NCBI RefSeq assembly: GCF_000328475.2
Contig: NC_026494.1
Coordinates: 372,001-436,000, forward strand
Reading direction: 5' to 3'
Source: Mycosarcoma maydis
Taxonomy: Eukaryota > Basidiomycota > Ustilaginomycetes > Ustilaginales
Length of the DNA stretch: 64,000 nucleotides
The notes beneath the pieces were generated by a model, which worked only from the letters and a program-made list of their open reading frames with translations, was not told the DNA's origin and did not search any database. This document shows positions 21,152 through 31,415 of the stretch, in pieces (positions within the stretch are counted from its first letter, which is position 1; each line of letters begins with the position of its first letter). The translations under genes were made by a program, and so were the position numbers.

Positions 21152-23005
21152 TTACTCTTCATCGCTCTCGATGATGCGCTTCTTCTTGGCGATGGGTTGA
21201 CTTGCGTCTTGGGCAGCTGGAGTGTCATCGTCTGCGTCCGCGTCTTGATCATCCTCGTCCGAAGAGAACGCCGGGTCAGGCCTTCGCGGCTTGCTCTTGG
21301 ACTCTCCAGCAGCAGCCTTCTTCCTAGCTCGCTCGGCCTCCTCGATCTTCTGCTCGGCCAGCTCCATCTCATCAGGCTCATCATCGACTTCCATCGCATC
21401 CTCGTCATCCGAAGAGCGCTTCTTCTTTCTACGTCCACCACCGCGGCCTTGACCATCTTGGTCATCGTCGTCATCACCCTCGTCATCCACAATAAAGCCA
21501 TCGTCATCGTCTTCGGCATAACGTTGGGATGCAGCGCCACCGCGCTTGCTTCCACTTCGACCGCCCAGTTCCTCAGCAACACCACCGAGATCGCTCTCGT
21601 CGCTGTAATAGCCGGCGTTGCGCGCACCTCCACCGCTCTTTCGAGCGGCGACGTAGCGACTTCTTCGACGCGCATCGACGTCGAACGTATCGTCGTCGAA
21701 CTTGCCGCTCTTGCGATCCGCCTTTTGACGTTCGCGAATGCGTTTCTTTTCTGCATCCTTGAGTTCCTTTTCGATGCGCGCTTTTTCGACTTCAGGATCC
21801 AAGGCGCCGGCACCGGCAGCGGTAGCGACGACCCGAGCGGTCTTTTGGAAACGCAGAGCTTTGGCGATACGACGATGCGTTTCCGACTGCGTATCGGCGG
21901 GAGTGAAGGCCAGAGTTCCTGCGATGGGACCTTGTGACTCCATGATCTGCTCGCGTTCGTGTGGCACCACCAGGTACGACAGGGACTGCGCGGGTCGGTC
22001 GGACGATCCACTGGATCCCATAGGCATGCTCTGCGTCGCTTGGCTCAACAGTCGCGAAGACGATCCTGCAGCTTGCGAGCTCGTGCCCGGCTGTGGTGTA
22101 CTTGTTCCCGTGTTGGCGGTTGAGACGCGCCCCTTCTCCGTCTGCTGAGTGATATCGAACAGTTCGCTACCGACTTGCAACGACATGGTGCCATCGCTCC
22201 AACGTACGATCCGTGCATTCGACTCGGGTACTCGTGCACCATCTTCGTCTACTTGATCAGTATACCTCCATCGAATGGTGTTGGAAGTACGCAGCAGACT
22301 AGCAGCTCCAACGTCGTTACCGAATCCGGAATTGAATCCTTCTTCCAATAGCATCTTTTCCTCCTGCTCCTCATCCCAGCTGTCGGCATCGAAAGGAGTG
22401 GTGACGTAGCGCAGGAAGTGAGGTATCCTTGCCAACCAGTGTTCCTTGGTCCTTCGCACGGGCAGTTGGGGTAGCGCGAGGTGTGCTACTTCAATGTTGT
22501 CGTCGGGTTGAAGATCGTCTTCGTCGTCCTCTTTGTATTCGAGTTGACGCCGCGCGTCTTCATCGAGGTCTTGCGAGCCTTGTCGACCGTACGGACTGCC
22601 GGAACGGGATGAACGGTCGGAACGACCGTCGTGTACGTCCATGGGAGAAGAGGCATCGAGAGGTGGAGGCGCAGTGAGTCCATTGGATCCGACAGGGGGA
22701 GGAGAGGCCGAGGCAGAAGCGACACGTTGTCTGGAACGGCGAACTTTGCGATGGACGCCTTCGTCCTCGTCATCTTCGTCGTCATCGCCGGCGTCGCGCT
22801 CGGTAACTTCGTCGTTTCGGGTGGGGCGATTTCGTTGAACGGCGTGCACTTGCTCCTCTTCTTCGTCATCATCTCCGAACAATGCATCCTCGAGGTTGTC
22901 TTCTGCCGGAGTCGCTACTACCTCTTCTGCTGTTGTCGAGGTCTGTTCAGCGATGACGCCATCTTGGGCCGCTACTGCATTGTCCGCAGTCTCTTGATCC
23001 GACAT
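21152..23005 (-). CDS. LEO1: Paf1 complex subunit Leo1
   Basis: A component of the RNA polymerase II-associated Paf1 complex, acting in elongation and co-transcriptional histone modification in the nucleus. The 617-residue protein has a very acidic N-terminus with repeated Asp/Glu blocks. The Leo1 domain spans about residues 185-435, with KEHWLARIPHFLRYVTTPFD, then SNTIRWRYTD, ESNARIVRWSDGTMSLQVG, and LSYLVVPHEREQIMESQGPI. The C-terminus is a charged KKRR/DDED-rich tail ending IIESDEE. The ATG at 23005 (MSDQETADNA) is chosen because the 89 codons upstream are not Leo1-like. It is divergent from MGM101 (577 bp apart) and convergent with eL37. Confidence 0.95.
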   Translation of the reverse strand: MSDQETADNAVAAQDGVIAEQTSTTAEEVVATPAEDNLEDALFGDDDEEEEQVHAVQRNRPTRNDEVTERDAGDDDEDDEDEGVHRKVRRSRQRVASASASPPPVGSNGLTAPPPLDASSPMDVHDGRSDRSSRSGSPYGRQGSQDLDEDARRQLEYKEDDEDDLQPDDNIEVAHLALPQLPVRRTKEHWLARIPHFLRYVTTPFDADSWDEEQEEKMLLEEGFNSGFGNDVGAASLLRTSNTIRWRYTDQVDEDGARVPESNARIVRWSDGTMSLQVGSELFDITQQTEKGRVSTANTGTSTPQPGTSSQAAGSSSRLLSQATQSMPMGSSGSSDRPAQSLSYLVVPHEREQIMESQGPIAGTLAFTPADTQSETHRRIAKALRFQKTARVVATAAGAGALDPEVEKARIEKELKDAEKKRIRERQKADRKSGKFDDDTFDVDARRRSRYVAARKSGGGARNAGYYSDESDLGGVAEELGGRSGSKRGGAASQRYAEDDDDGFIVDDEGDDDDDQDGQGRGGGRRKKKRSSDDEDAMEVDDEPDEMELAEQKIEEAERARKKAAAGESKSKPRRPDPAFSSDEDDQDADADDDTPAAQDASQPIAKKKRIIESDEE

Positions 23006-23582
23006 GGTGGGAATCGTCCTCGGATCTGTGCAGACCGGTGCAATTGTACTCTCCGTGTTGCAAGCGTGAGCTCGATTGTGAGAGTGCGTAATCCCCTCGA
23101 CAGCAGCGCTACGCGAAGGATTGCAGATGCGTCTCGGGAGGGTTGATGTTTGCAGGGAGAAGCTTCTTGCTGTGCTCTGGCGACGCGGGTTCAGTGTGCG
23201 CTGCGCGACAGGAAGATACTTTGCTATCGGGCGAGAAATTAGTAACGCACAGATTCGCCTCCACACTAACACTCACGACTCACACCTCTCAACTGACAGA
23301 CGCGAGAAAGGCTTTGCGTCACTTTGATGCATGGCTGAGTGGATTCCAGTGTGGCCACGAGTTTCTTCAGACAAATTTTGTTTGAGAAAGGACCTACTTC
23401 TTGCCATCATATTCGACAACCCATACGTCGAGAGCGAATCAGGCTGTCCTTTAGTCCTGAGCCGTTGACTATCAAGAAAATTTGTGATAACAAGCAAGGC
23501 CCATCAATTAAGTCGTACTAAGCGCCTTTATCCATAAACTCAACGCCTCGATCTTTCTCGTAGCCATAGCTGGAACTTGACG
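23006..23582. other. divergent promoter region, LEO1/MGM101
   Basis: A 577-bp stretch between two start codons. It contains a few TCACGA-like elements (ACACTCACGACTCACACC near 23271) but no gene. Confidence 0.5.
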
Positions 23583-24578
23583 ATGAGGACGATGCTCACA
23601 TGCGTTGCCCGCAGTGCGCTGCGACAGACTTCTATGAGCGCACCTGCGCGCGCCTGTTTCTCTGCATCTGCTCCTGCGCTTAGCTCGCGCAGTCGGAACT
23701 ATTCAAAGCAGCAGCAGCAGCAGCCGGTGGCACGAACGGGGCTCAAGGATTTGCATCCATTGCCCGAGTCGATGCGCGAGCAGCTTGAGAGCTCCGATAC
23801 ACCACAAGAGCCATATACAGCCTCGGGCAACTCGAACGATCCTGCCGTTCATTCGAGTCGACCTGCTTCTCAGCCTGCTGAGCCTGAGGTCAGCCCAAGG
23901 GTGGCTGCTCCCGGACTAGTCAACGGATCCTCTTCAAAGAATGGATCTCCGTCCAGCGCTTCATCTAATGGGGCCTCTTCCTCTGGGGCCTCTTCCTCTG
24001 GCACGTACTCGTCTGGAAATGCATCCATCCCGATCAGCAACATCTCGGAGGCATGGGGGACCAGCTTCGCAGGGCTCGGTGAACGCTCTTTCAGCAAGGA
24101 GGCGATCGATGTGCTCATGGCACCCATCAACGAGGCCGACGTCGAGATCAAGCCAGACGGGCTCATCTACCTGCCTGAGATCAAGTACCGCCGGATCCTC
24201 AACAAGGCTTTTGGACCGGGCGGGTGGGGGATGGCACCTCGCAGCGAGACCAATGTCGGCCAAGGCATCGTGAGCCGCGAATGGGTGCTCATCTGCCAAG
24301 GCCGATTTGTTGCCACAGCAAGAGGCGAGCAGGAGTTCTTCAAACCTTCGGGTGTTCCCACCGCTTCCGAGGGAGCCAAGTCGAATGCGCTGATGCGATG
24401 CTGCAAGGATCTTGGGGTTTCGTCCGAGCTGTGGGACCCTCGTTTTATCCGACAGTTCCGCAAGAAGCACTGCATCGAGGTGTGGGCACAGGATACGGCG
24501 GGCAAGAAGAAGAAGCTTTGGCGTCGCAAAGATGACCCACCGTTCGAGTATCCATGGAAGGAGACAGGCACTGCTTGA
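23583..24578 (+). CDS. MGM101: mitochondrial genome maintenance protein MGM101
   Basis: A mitochondrial nucleoid DNA-binding and annealing protein (Rad52-like in yeast) required to keep mtDNA. The 331-residue product has an N-terminus rich in Arg/Ser/Ala with few acids ([19 protein letters not shown]), fitting a mitochondrial presequence. A variable Ser/Pro-rich linker has an imperfect Gly-Ala-Ser repeat near 23960-24010. The conserved core covers about residues 150-325, with [53 protein letters not shown] and [19 protein letters not shown]. The ATG at 23583 is the first in frame. The yeast protein has 269 residues; the extra length lies in the linker. Confidence 0.96.
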   Translation: MRTMLTCVARSALRQTSMSAPARACFSASAPALSSRSRNYSKQQQQQPVARTGLKDLHPLPESMREQLESSDTPQEPYTASGNSNDPAVHSSRPASQPAEPEVSPRVAAPGLVNGSSSKNGSPSSASSNGASSSGASSSGTYSSGNASIPISNISEAWGTSFAGLGERSFSKEAIDVLMAPINEADVEIKPDGLIYLPEIKYRRILNKAFGPGGWGMAPRSETNVGQGIVSREWVLICQGRFVATARGEQEFFKPSGVPTASEGAKSNALMRCCKDLGVSSELWDPRFIRQFRKKHCIEVWAQDTAGKKKKLWRRKDDPPFEYPWKETGTA

Positions 24579-25610
24579 GCTGTGCAAACATAGATCGAAA
24601 GCGCTGCGAACAAGTCTCGTTTCTGATATCGTAACCGCTCATTCTGAACGCTAGGAATCTCTTCTACATCGAATCATTACTGATTTTTGCATGTATAGTG
24701 ACTTGGAAATTAGCTACGAACGTGAATCACGAACGGTGTCCTTTGAGCTGTCAGTCATCACTGACATCGCGTTGAACATGGGTGTGACTCGATCACGAGA
24801 TATGGCACCCGATTCATGACTGATCGAAATTGGGAAAGTTGCGCAGAGGCCAACAGCGTTGTGATGACGCCAATTTCAACGGATCGGGTTTCAGCTAAAC
24901 TTGGCTGCTGCCTCGTCTGAGTGGCATTTCTTTAATATATTCACGAATTGACGAAAATTGACTCATGACTAAAGGCGTTTGGCTGTGAGAGAGAAACTAA
25001 AGTGGACCGTACGAAACAAGCTTTTCAGCAATGGCAAGCCCGAAAGTCGCTCGGTCGGTCGCTCAGAGTCTGTTGGCCGTAGCGTAGACAGACCATCGGA
25101 TAGTCATCCAATCACAGACACACGAGGCACTCATCGTTGGTATCACCATCTCGTTTGAGTCACACCTTGCCAACATCCAAGCCCAACTCCATCCGAGCTT
25201 GCTAGACACAATCGCACTCCGCTCGCTCGTTCAAACTTTACGCAATCAAGGCAAAACAAGCAACTCATAATCGCTTTCGCCGCTTTCGCAGCTGTTCACC
25301 GCTGCCCGTCTTCAAAGTTCTCGACTCTGTGTCCCTTTTTGCTTTCTGCACCTAGGGCCAGTATCGTGATTCAATTCGGTGCGCTTCCCAAGAACTAGAC
25401 ATACTCTTCCTTTATCCCGATCACCACCGTCTGGAATTAACAATTTCCTTTGCAGAAGGATACGACGAGACCTCAAGGCGTAATCCGCACGCATTCACGC
25501 AAACGAACGCTCAAGCTACCATCAATTACATCTCAACATTTGCAAAAAAGGCGCTGGGAACCGAACGATCCTAGCTTGCCTCTCTACGCTGTTGACAACA
25601 CAGCTTAATC
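24579..25610. other. 1-kb intergenic, MGM101 to 4E-T-like gene
   Basis: Tandem spacer with isolated TCACGA copies (24725-24735 and 24943-24967) and no convincing coding sequence. It should hold the promoter and leader of the 4E-T-like gene. Confidence 0.5.
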
Positions 25611-28460
25611 ATGGCAGCCGGACCGCCGCCGGGTCTCGGCATAGCACCACCACCAGCCGCAGCATTACCGCCCAACCCCTTTGCAACAAACGGCTCACAA
25701 GCAGTCGCCCACAAATCTCCTCTTTCCTGCAATGCCGGCGCACAACCAACAACCAAGTATGAGCGACCTGCCGACTGTCCTCGCTTCTACACTCGAGGCG
25801 CACTGCTGGCCTACAGCTCTTCCGCCCTGATCACCAAGCCCATCACCATGCCTTCTCTTTGCGACTGGTATGGAGACTGGGGGCCCTTTTACCACAAGCC
25901 CGTCCACAACAACCGGGATTCGTCACGAAAAGCCCACACAGAAGAATCAGCATATCATGCAGCTGAGGGTGAAGACGCCGCTAACAATGGCGGCTTCATT
26001 GGCGGCGCCCTGGGAGGTTTCGGTCCTAGAAGGGAAGGAGCCGGCGCCCGTTTTGGAGCAAGGAGAAACGAAGATCGCGATCGCGGCGAAGGCCTCCGTT
26101 TGGGCGAAGTGAGCAGTCGCCGAGTCGCTCCTGCTGGCAAAAATCCCTTTGGACAAATCTCGGCAAGCGGCACTTTCAAACCTGCTGGTACACCAGGAGG
26201 CGGTCGAGGTCCCCCTCGAGACGGTCAAATCGATGGTCTCGGCGATGGACGTCGCTCTGGCATGGGCGAGCGCTCCGCCTCGTACGGCAAAGATCGAATG
26301 CGGGACATGCTTCCGCGCGATGCAGCGCGCGACAGACGACGTGGCGAACGCGGCTTGGATGCCGACGAAAGCCGCGAGGAGGGAGAGATCTCGGAATCCC
26401 CACGAGTCCGTCGCACGGGAGGAGCCGATACCGCCTCTGACTGGCGAAAACCTGGCGACCGAGACCGCGCCGGACCTTTTTCCAGCATCGCATCCGACCG
26501 CTTGCGGCCCAGCGATCGACGCGGTGCTCAGCGAGGCAGCGGTGCTCCTTGGGCAGGCGATTCTGACGACAACCCGGCTTGGCTCGAGGACGACTCAGAA
26601 CCGCTTCCAGTGGACAATCGTGCTCCGTTCGGTCAATTTGGCAGTCGTCGCAAGGAGGGTGATGGCGTAGACGACGTACGCGGAGATGACATGGCGGGAG
26701 CAGTCGATAGCATCCAGGCGTTCAAAGCGCAGATGAAGGAGCGAGAACGTCGCGAGAGGCTGGCTAGAGGCGAGTCTGAGCCTGCCAACAACACTAGCAC
26801 CTACGATGGTGCTCGCAGTGGATCTCTCGGCGCGGACCGTGATGTCTCGGGAGAATACGCGTTTGGCGGTGAAGCAGCATCTCAGCCATCCGAGCTGGAC
26901 GCTATCCGTCATGAGATGATGGTCGCAGCCAACCAGCGTCCTGCTTCCGGCGCTTCGCTCTACGACAACATTTCGAACAGTCACGGCGGTCCTGGAGCTG
27001 ACGGGTCTGGCCCTCCGGGTCTTCCCGTCCGATCGAGCCGATTTGCACGTTTCTTTGGTGGTCAAGGTGGACCTCCTCGAGACCCACAAGCTGCCGCTCT
27101 CGCCGCTCAGCAAAAGATGCTCGAATCAATGGGCAAGGGCTCGGAGGACAAAGACGTCACCAGCTTGCAAAGCCCTCAATCGCCTCCCGCTTCTTCGTCT
27201 TCTTCGATCAACATCTCGGAGCTATTTAGCAAGACCTCGATCCGCGACAAGGGCGACGGCACGCCAAAGGATGCCTCGGGCAAGAATGTCTCGGAGGCAG
27301 ATCAGCAGAGCATGCAAAAACTCATGGCCATGCTTCAAGGCGGCGGTGGCGGCACCGGCACGCCAACGCCAACGCCAACGCCAACGCAGGGTAAAGGCGC
27401 TGATGCGGATTCAGCAGACCGAGTCAATGAGCTTCTACTAGGCCAGGGCCGTGGCAACCGTGGCGATGGGGAAGACGGTACGACGGAACGCCCTCGAAGC
27501 ATTGTTTCGCCGGGACTGTCGTCGGCTGAAGCGCGCAACGAGCATGGCGTGGAGGTACGATCACCAGTGGCGTATCAGCAGCAGCAATATCAGCATCAGC
27601 GAGAGTCGAGCACCTCACTGCCTCTGCAGCAGCACCAACAGCAACATGATCAATATCCGCAGTACCAACAGCAGCAACAGCAGCAGCAACAGCTGTCCGA
27701 ATCTGGGTCTATTGGCGGAGGTTACAACGAGCTTCGTCAGCAACTCGGCGGACTGAGTTCGCCCACGAGTGCAGCTGGACCTGGCAGCCTTGGTTCGACT
27801 GGCGGTGCTCCGGGACTGGGCGGATTCGGCGGGTTCCCCGGCGGCGTGCCCGGACGCGCGCCCCCGCCCGGTATGGACCCTCGCCTGATGGCTCGACCTC
27901 CAATGGGCGGTCCTGGCGGCTTCCAGCAGATACCTCCTCACATTGCTGCCAGTCTGGGTCTGGCTCGCGGACCGATGCCACCGGGGATGGCCAGCCTGCC
28001 ACCCGGAGTGGCGCCCATGGGTGTTTCTGGTGGTCCTCCGCGTGTTGCTCCTCCAAACGGAGCATTCGCACCAGGCTTCTTGCCACCAGGCGCAGGTCGA
28101 CCACCTCCGCCCGGAATGCCTCCGCAGCTGTACCAGCAACTGATGAGCATGCCTCCGCACATCCAGCAGCAGGTGTTGGCAGCGCAGCCACAACCGTTCG
28201 CTCCGGGTATCCCAATCGCTCCCAGATACCCCTACGACTTGCCCGCCGCACATGCCGATCCGAGGACTTCCACTCCTGCGGCTCACTTTCCCTACTACGC
28301 GCAACCTCCCGCTGCACGTGCATCGTCGCCTCTCCAACACCAGCAGGGTCAGCAGGGTCAGCAGGGTCAGCAGGGCCAGCAGCTCAACGTCGGCTCACAT
28401 GCGATCAATGGCGCTAATCTCATGGCGTTGCTCAGCGGTGGGAGGAACACCCCCACCTGA
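25611..28460 (+). CDS. eIF4E-binding protein, 4E-T-like
   Basis: A 949-residue, largely disordered protein that I read as a fungal relative of the eIF4E transporter 4E-T. Near the N-terminus FYTRGALLAY (Y60, L65, L66) fits the canonical eIF4E-binding motif Y-x4-L-hydrophobic. A following MPSLCDWYGDWG segment may be an auxiliary contact. Downstream, in the order seen in 4E-T, come an Arg/Asp/Gly-rich region, a NPAWLEDD acidic patch near residue 320, and SSRFARFFGGQ near 475, resembling the SRFSRWF element of 4E-T. The C-terminal 350 residues are Gln-, Pro- and Gly-rich, with polyQ near 27675 and GQQ repeats near 28345-28380. Predicted role: cap-bound mRNA repression or decay. The assignment rests on short motifs. 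Confidence 0.65.
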   Translation: MAAGPPPGLGIAPPPAAALPPNPFATNGSQAVAHKSPLSCNAGAQPTTKYERPADCPRFYTRGALLAYSSSALITKPITMPSLCDWYGDWGPFYHKPVHNNRDSSRKAHTEESAYHAAEGEDAANNGGFIGGALGGFGPRREGAGARFGARRNEDRDRGEGLRLGEVSSRRVAPAGKNPFGQISASGTFKPAGTPGGGRGPPRDGQIDGLGDGRRSGMGERSASYGKDRMRDMLPRDAARDRRRGERGLDADESREEGEISESPRVRRTGGADTASDWRKPGDRDRAGPFSSIASDRLRPSDRRGAQRGSGAPWAGDSDDNPAWLEDDSEPLPVDNRAPFGQFGSRRKEGDGVDDVRGDDMAGAVDSIQAFKAQMKERERRERLARGESEPANNTSTYDGARSGSLGADRDVSGEYAFGGEAASQPSELDAIRHEMMVAANQRPASGASLYDNISNSHGGPGADGSGPPGLPVRSSRFARFFGGQGGPPRDPQAAALAAQQKMLESMGKGSEDKDVTSLQSPQSPPASSSSSINISELFSKTSIRDKGDGTPKDASGKNVSEADQQSMQKLMAMLQGGGGGTGTPTPTPTPTQGKGADADSADRVNELLLGQGRGNRGDGEDGTTERPRSIVSPGLSSAEARNEHGVEVRSPVAYQQQQYQHQRESSTSLPLQQHQQQHDQYPQYQQQQQQQQQLSESGSIGGGYNELRQQLGGLSSPTSAAGPGSLGSTGGAPGLGGFGGFPGGVPGRAPPPGMDPRLMARPPMGGPGGFQQIPPHIAASLGLARGPMPPGMASLPPGVAPMGVSGGPPRVAPPNGAFAPGFLPPGAGRPPPPGMPPQLYQQLMSMPPHIQQQVLAAQPQPFAPGIPIAPRYPYDLPAAHADPRTSTPAAHFPYYAQPPAARASSPLQHQQGQQGQQGQQGQQLNVGSHAINGANLMALLSGGRNTPT

Positions 28461-28643
28461 TACGCGTTTCCGCTTTCTATATGTCTCGTTTGGTTTGAAT
28501 TCAAGTGGCTTTCGTCAGAGAGCACGTTTAGCATGATTCGTGAATTCGGTGTGGACGGTTGGAAATTGATGATTGGCGCGGTTGGGTTGGGGGCTGAACG
28601 GGACACGCTACAGGGTGGATGCTGGTCGGTGTGTGGTGCACGT
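28461..28643. other. short convergent 3' intergenic
   Basis: A 183-bp gap between the stop codons of the 4E-T-like gene and IVD. It holds only 3' UTR sequence. Confidence 0.6.
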
Positions 28644-29918
28644 TCAGCTGAGCTGGACGTTGAATTCTCTGCCGATGAGCATGCGTCTGATTTCCTGGGT
28701 TCCGGCGCCGACGGTGTAGAGTCGGGCGTCTCTCCACATTCGGTCGATGCCGTAGTCGTTTGTGTAGCCGTTTGCGCCGAGGATCTGCATGGCATCAGAG
28801 GAGACTTCGACGGCTCTGTCCGAGGCGTAGAGGATGGCGCCTGCGCAGTCGCGGCGGCTGATATGGCCGAGGTCGCACGCGCGCGCGACGGCGTAGACGT
28901 AGGAGCGCGCCGCCGAAATTTTGGTGTACATGTCGGCGATCTTGGCCTGCATCAGTTGGAAGTGTGCGATGGGCTGGTTGAACTGCTTGCGTTGGTGCGC
29001 ATAGCGGACCGCGTAGTCAAACGCGCATTGAGCAAGACCGAGTGGACCACCGGAGAGCACAAGACGCTCCAGGTCCAGGCCAGACATGAGCACTGCAGCA
29101 CCGCGGTTCACGGTGCCGAGCACGTTGGTGGCAGGAACACGGACATTGTCAAAGTGGATCTCGCCCGTGTCCGAACCTCGCATGCCCACCTTGTCCAGCT
29201 TAGGCAGCGTGGTAAAGCCAGTCATGCCGCGTTCCAGGATAAACGCAGTGATGCCTTTCGAACCCGCTTTCACATCCGTCTTGGCGTACACGATGAACGT
29301 GGATGAAATCGGGGCATTGGTGATCCACATTTTCCCGCCGTTGAGTACCCAATCGTCGCCATCCTTGACGGCTGTCGTGGTCATCGAGACGACATCTGAG
29401 CCAGCATCGGGTTCAGACATGGCCAAACTGCCCACTTTCTCACCGGAGATCAGATCGGGGAGGTATTTTTGCTTCTGCTCCTTTGTGCCGTGACGATTGA
29501 GCTGGTTGACGCAGAGGTTCGAATGCGCACCGTAGCTCAACGCGACCGAGCCCGAAGCGCGCGATAGCTCCTCCATGACGATTGTATGGTCGAGATATCC
29601 CTTTGCCAATCCGCCGTATTCCTCGGGTGCGGTGATGCCGAGTAAGCCCATGCTCCCGAGTTTGCGCCAGATGTCCTTGGGTGCAGCGTTATTGCGATCG
29701 ATCGAGCGCGCCACATCGAACGGCAGCTCGGCGGAGCAGAATTGCGCCACAGCGGATCGAAGTTCCATCTGGTCTTCGGTGAGTCCGGCTACGTCCTCGT
29801 TGTAGAACGTCGAGTAGCTGCGACTCGTCGCTAGCGCTCGAAATGGCGTTGAGATGATGCATCCTGTGCGCGCACGCAACGAGGCACCGGCAATACTACG
29901 AAGTGCAGACACCGACAT
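28644..29918 (-). CDS. IVD1: isovaleryl-CoA dehydrogenase, mitochondrial
   Basis: An FAD-dependent acyl-CoA dehydrogenase of leucine breakdown that oxidises isovaleryl-CoA to 3-methylcrotonyl-CoA in the mitochondrial matrix and passes electrons to ETF. The 424-residue product starts MSVSALRSIAGASLRARTGC, an Arg/Ser-rich presequence. Signature segments include GITAPEEYGGLAKGYLDH, LAMSEPDAGSDVVSM and WITNAPISSTFIVYAKTD. The catalytic base sits in GLDLERLVLSGGPLGL as E284, the position specific to IVD among acyl-CoA dehydrogenases. The C-terminal part has the dehydrogenase ILGANGYTNDY and GAGTQEIRRMLIGRE motifs. The ATG at 29918 gives the presequence; 70 more codons are open upstream. Confidence 0.96.
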   Translation of the reverse strand: MSVSALRSIAGASLRARTGCIISTPFRALATSRSYSTFYNEDVAGLTEDQMELRSAVAQFCSAELPFDVARSIDRNNAAPKDIWRKLGSMGLLGITAPEEYGGLAKGYLDHTIVMEELSRASGSVALSYGAHSNLCVNQLNRHGTKEQKQKYLPDLISGEKVGSLAMSEPDAGSDVVSMTTTAVKDGDDWVLNGGKMWITNAPISSTFIVYAKTDVKAGSKGITAFILERGMTGFTTLPKLDKVGMRGSDTGEIHFDNVRVPATNVLGTVNRGAAVLMSGLDLERLVLSGGPLGLAQCAFDYAVRYAHQRKQFNQPIAHFQLMQAKIADMYTKISAARSYVYAVARACDLGHISRRDCAGAILYASDRAVEVSSDAMQILGANGYTNDYGIDRMWRDARLYTVGAGTQEIRRMLIGREFNVQLS

Positions 29919-31415
29919 TCTTGCTATGATTCGACTTGTTGTTTTGCCGCTTGATGCTGGGAGATGGTAGATGCGAGCAACAACCAGCGCAGACGAGACG
30001 AGCACCGTGTAAGCCACGGTGTGAGGCTGCCTGTGATGCGCCCACAAATCTACAGCGAGCGAGCGTTGTCCGGTTAAATCGAGCTTCGGCCTGCCCCGAG
30101 TGCGAGTGCGAGTGCGAGTAAGAACCACGATTCGTAAATGCGGGTCAAAAACACCCTCGCCCTTACCGGCTCAGACGGGCGACTAAAGTGGTGCAAATAG
30201 GCGAATCACATATCCGATAACCGTCTCACAATCGTCACTCCTGTGGTGCAGTGGACTTGAACAGTTTTGAAAGATTATCGCATTTGGCGGTGACAACTCA
30301 GCGGGGACCCCGCGTTGATTTACCGTGCTCGGTTTGAATAATCGTCAACCACCAGCGCTGTATCGGTGACTTGACGCGCAAACAGCGAGCTCTGCACTCA
30401 TGAATTTGTCTCGCACGACAAACCAACTCGCCTCGTCCTGGCCAGTGTGCACTTCTATCGCAATCGTGAATTCCTCGAGCGAGACAAGGTGATTCCAAAG
30501 TCCACGTGATTGTCTTTGCACAGTCCTCGTCAAGATATACATTGGTCGATGCAGTGTCCACCTTGATGTGACCGACCATGCCGAATCGTGCATTCGCGCA
30601 TTCGTGATTCAGTTCATCCGTTACACGCACGACGATTCATTATTCGATAAATCACGAATAAATCCTCTCCAAAATCATACCCCGAAAAGGAGCTACAAAA
30701 TCCATCCACACTCAAATCCACACCACGAATCGTGAATCGTGAATCGCAGCTCGTGCCTCGTCTCGGTTGAAGCTTAACCGCTGTACCAAAAGGAGGTCTA
30801 GACGACCAATCGGACTTGGGTTGTAATCTTCAACTGGGCCTCGTTTCTCCAGCCTTGACGCCAACCTACCGCTGGACGCCTGTGGCTGCGTGCTGACCCG
30901 ATGGCCACGGCACATACAATCTAACACGTCCTCTGCCTCATGCCCACACCCCACAACGCCCAACCGTGTCCTCTACTCGTTTGCGCAACACAGCAAAGAC
31001 ACGAATCACGACGCACATTTCCACCCACGTTGGCAGACCAAAATACACTGTATGACCATGACGGAAACCTGCAGTACAAACAGGACCAAGAGACGAAACC
31101 GGGACACAAGGGAATAAGCCATGGAGAGCAACGCGAACGTGAACGACGAGAAAAACAACGGAAATAATAGCATGCAGAACACCGGAAAGAATGTATGCTG
31201 CGAGGGCTGCGAGCGTCAAGGGTATGTGGTGCATAATCGGAGCGTAGATGGGGAACCAGGTGACGGCGAAAGATCCGATGGAAGCATTCCTGCGCGTACA
31301 AGAATGCAGAAAGAAAGGAAATATAAGAGCGAACGGACCGGGGCAATAAGAGTGGTTTACTAAGAGCTGTTTATCTTCAGGGTATAACGATTCGCGTCGA
31401 GCGCAAACAGACGAC
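29919..31415. other. 1.5-kb intergenic, LTO1 3' to IVD 5'
   Basis: Contains a GTGCGA repeat at about 30098-30119, a TCGTGAA tract at 30725-30746 and no convincing gene. An 80-codon plus-strand frame at 31121-31363 is low in complexity, lies opposite the probable LTO1 3' UTR, and was not accepted. Confidence 0.5.
30725..30746. repeat. short TCGTGAA heptamer tract
   Basis: Three copies of CGAATCGTGAATCG-type sequence, the same family as the array at 37-180 but on the opposite strand. Confidence 0.85.

Noticed and set aside
21095..21937. 280-codon plus-strand frame opposite LEO1
   Set aside because: Leu/Ser-rich translation is the expected antisense of Asp/Glu/Arg-rich LEO1 codons. It has no recognisable domain.
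31121..31363. 80-codon plus-strand frame beginning at an ATG
   Set aside because: Low-complexity Asn/Glu/Arg sequence opposite the probable LTO1 3' UTR. Nothing supports translation.
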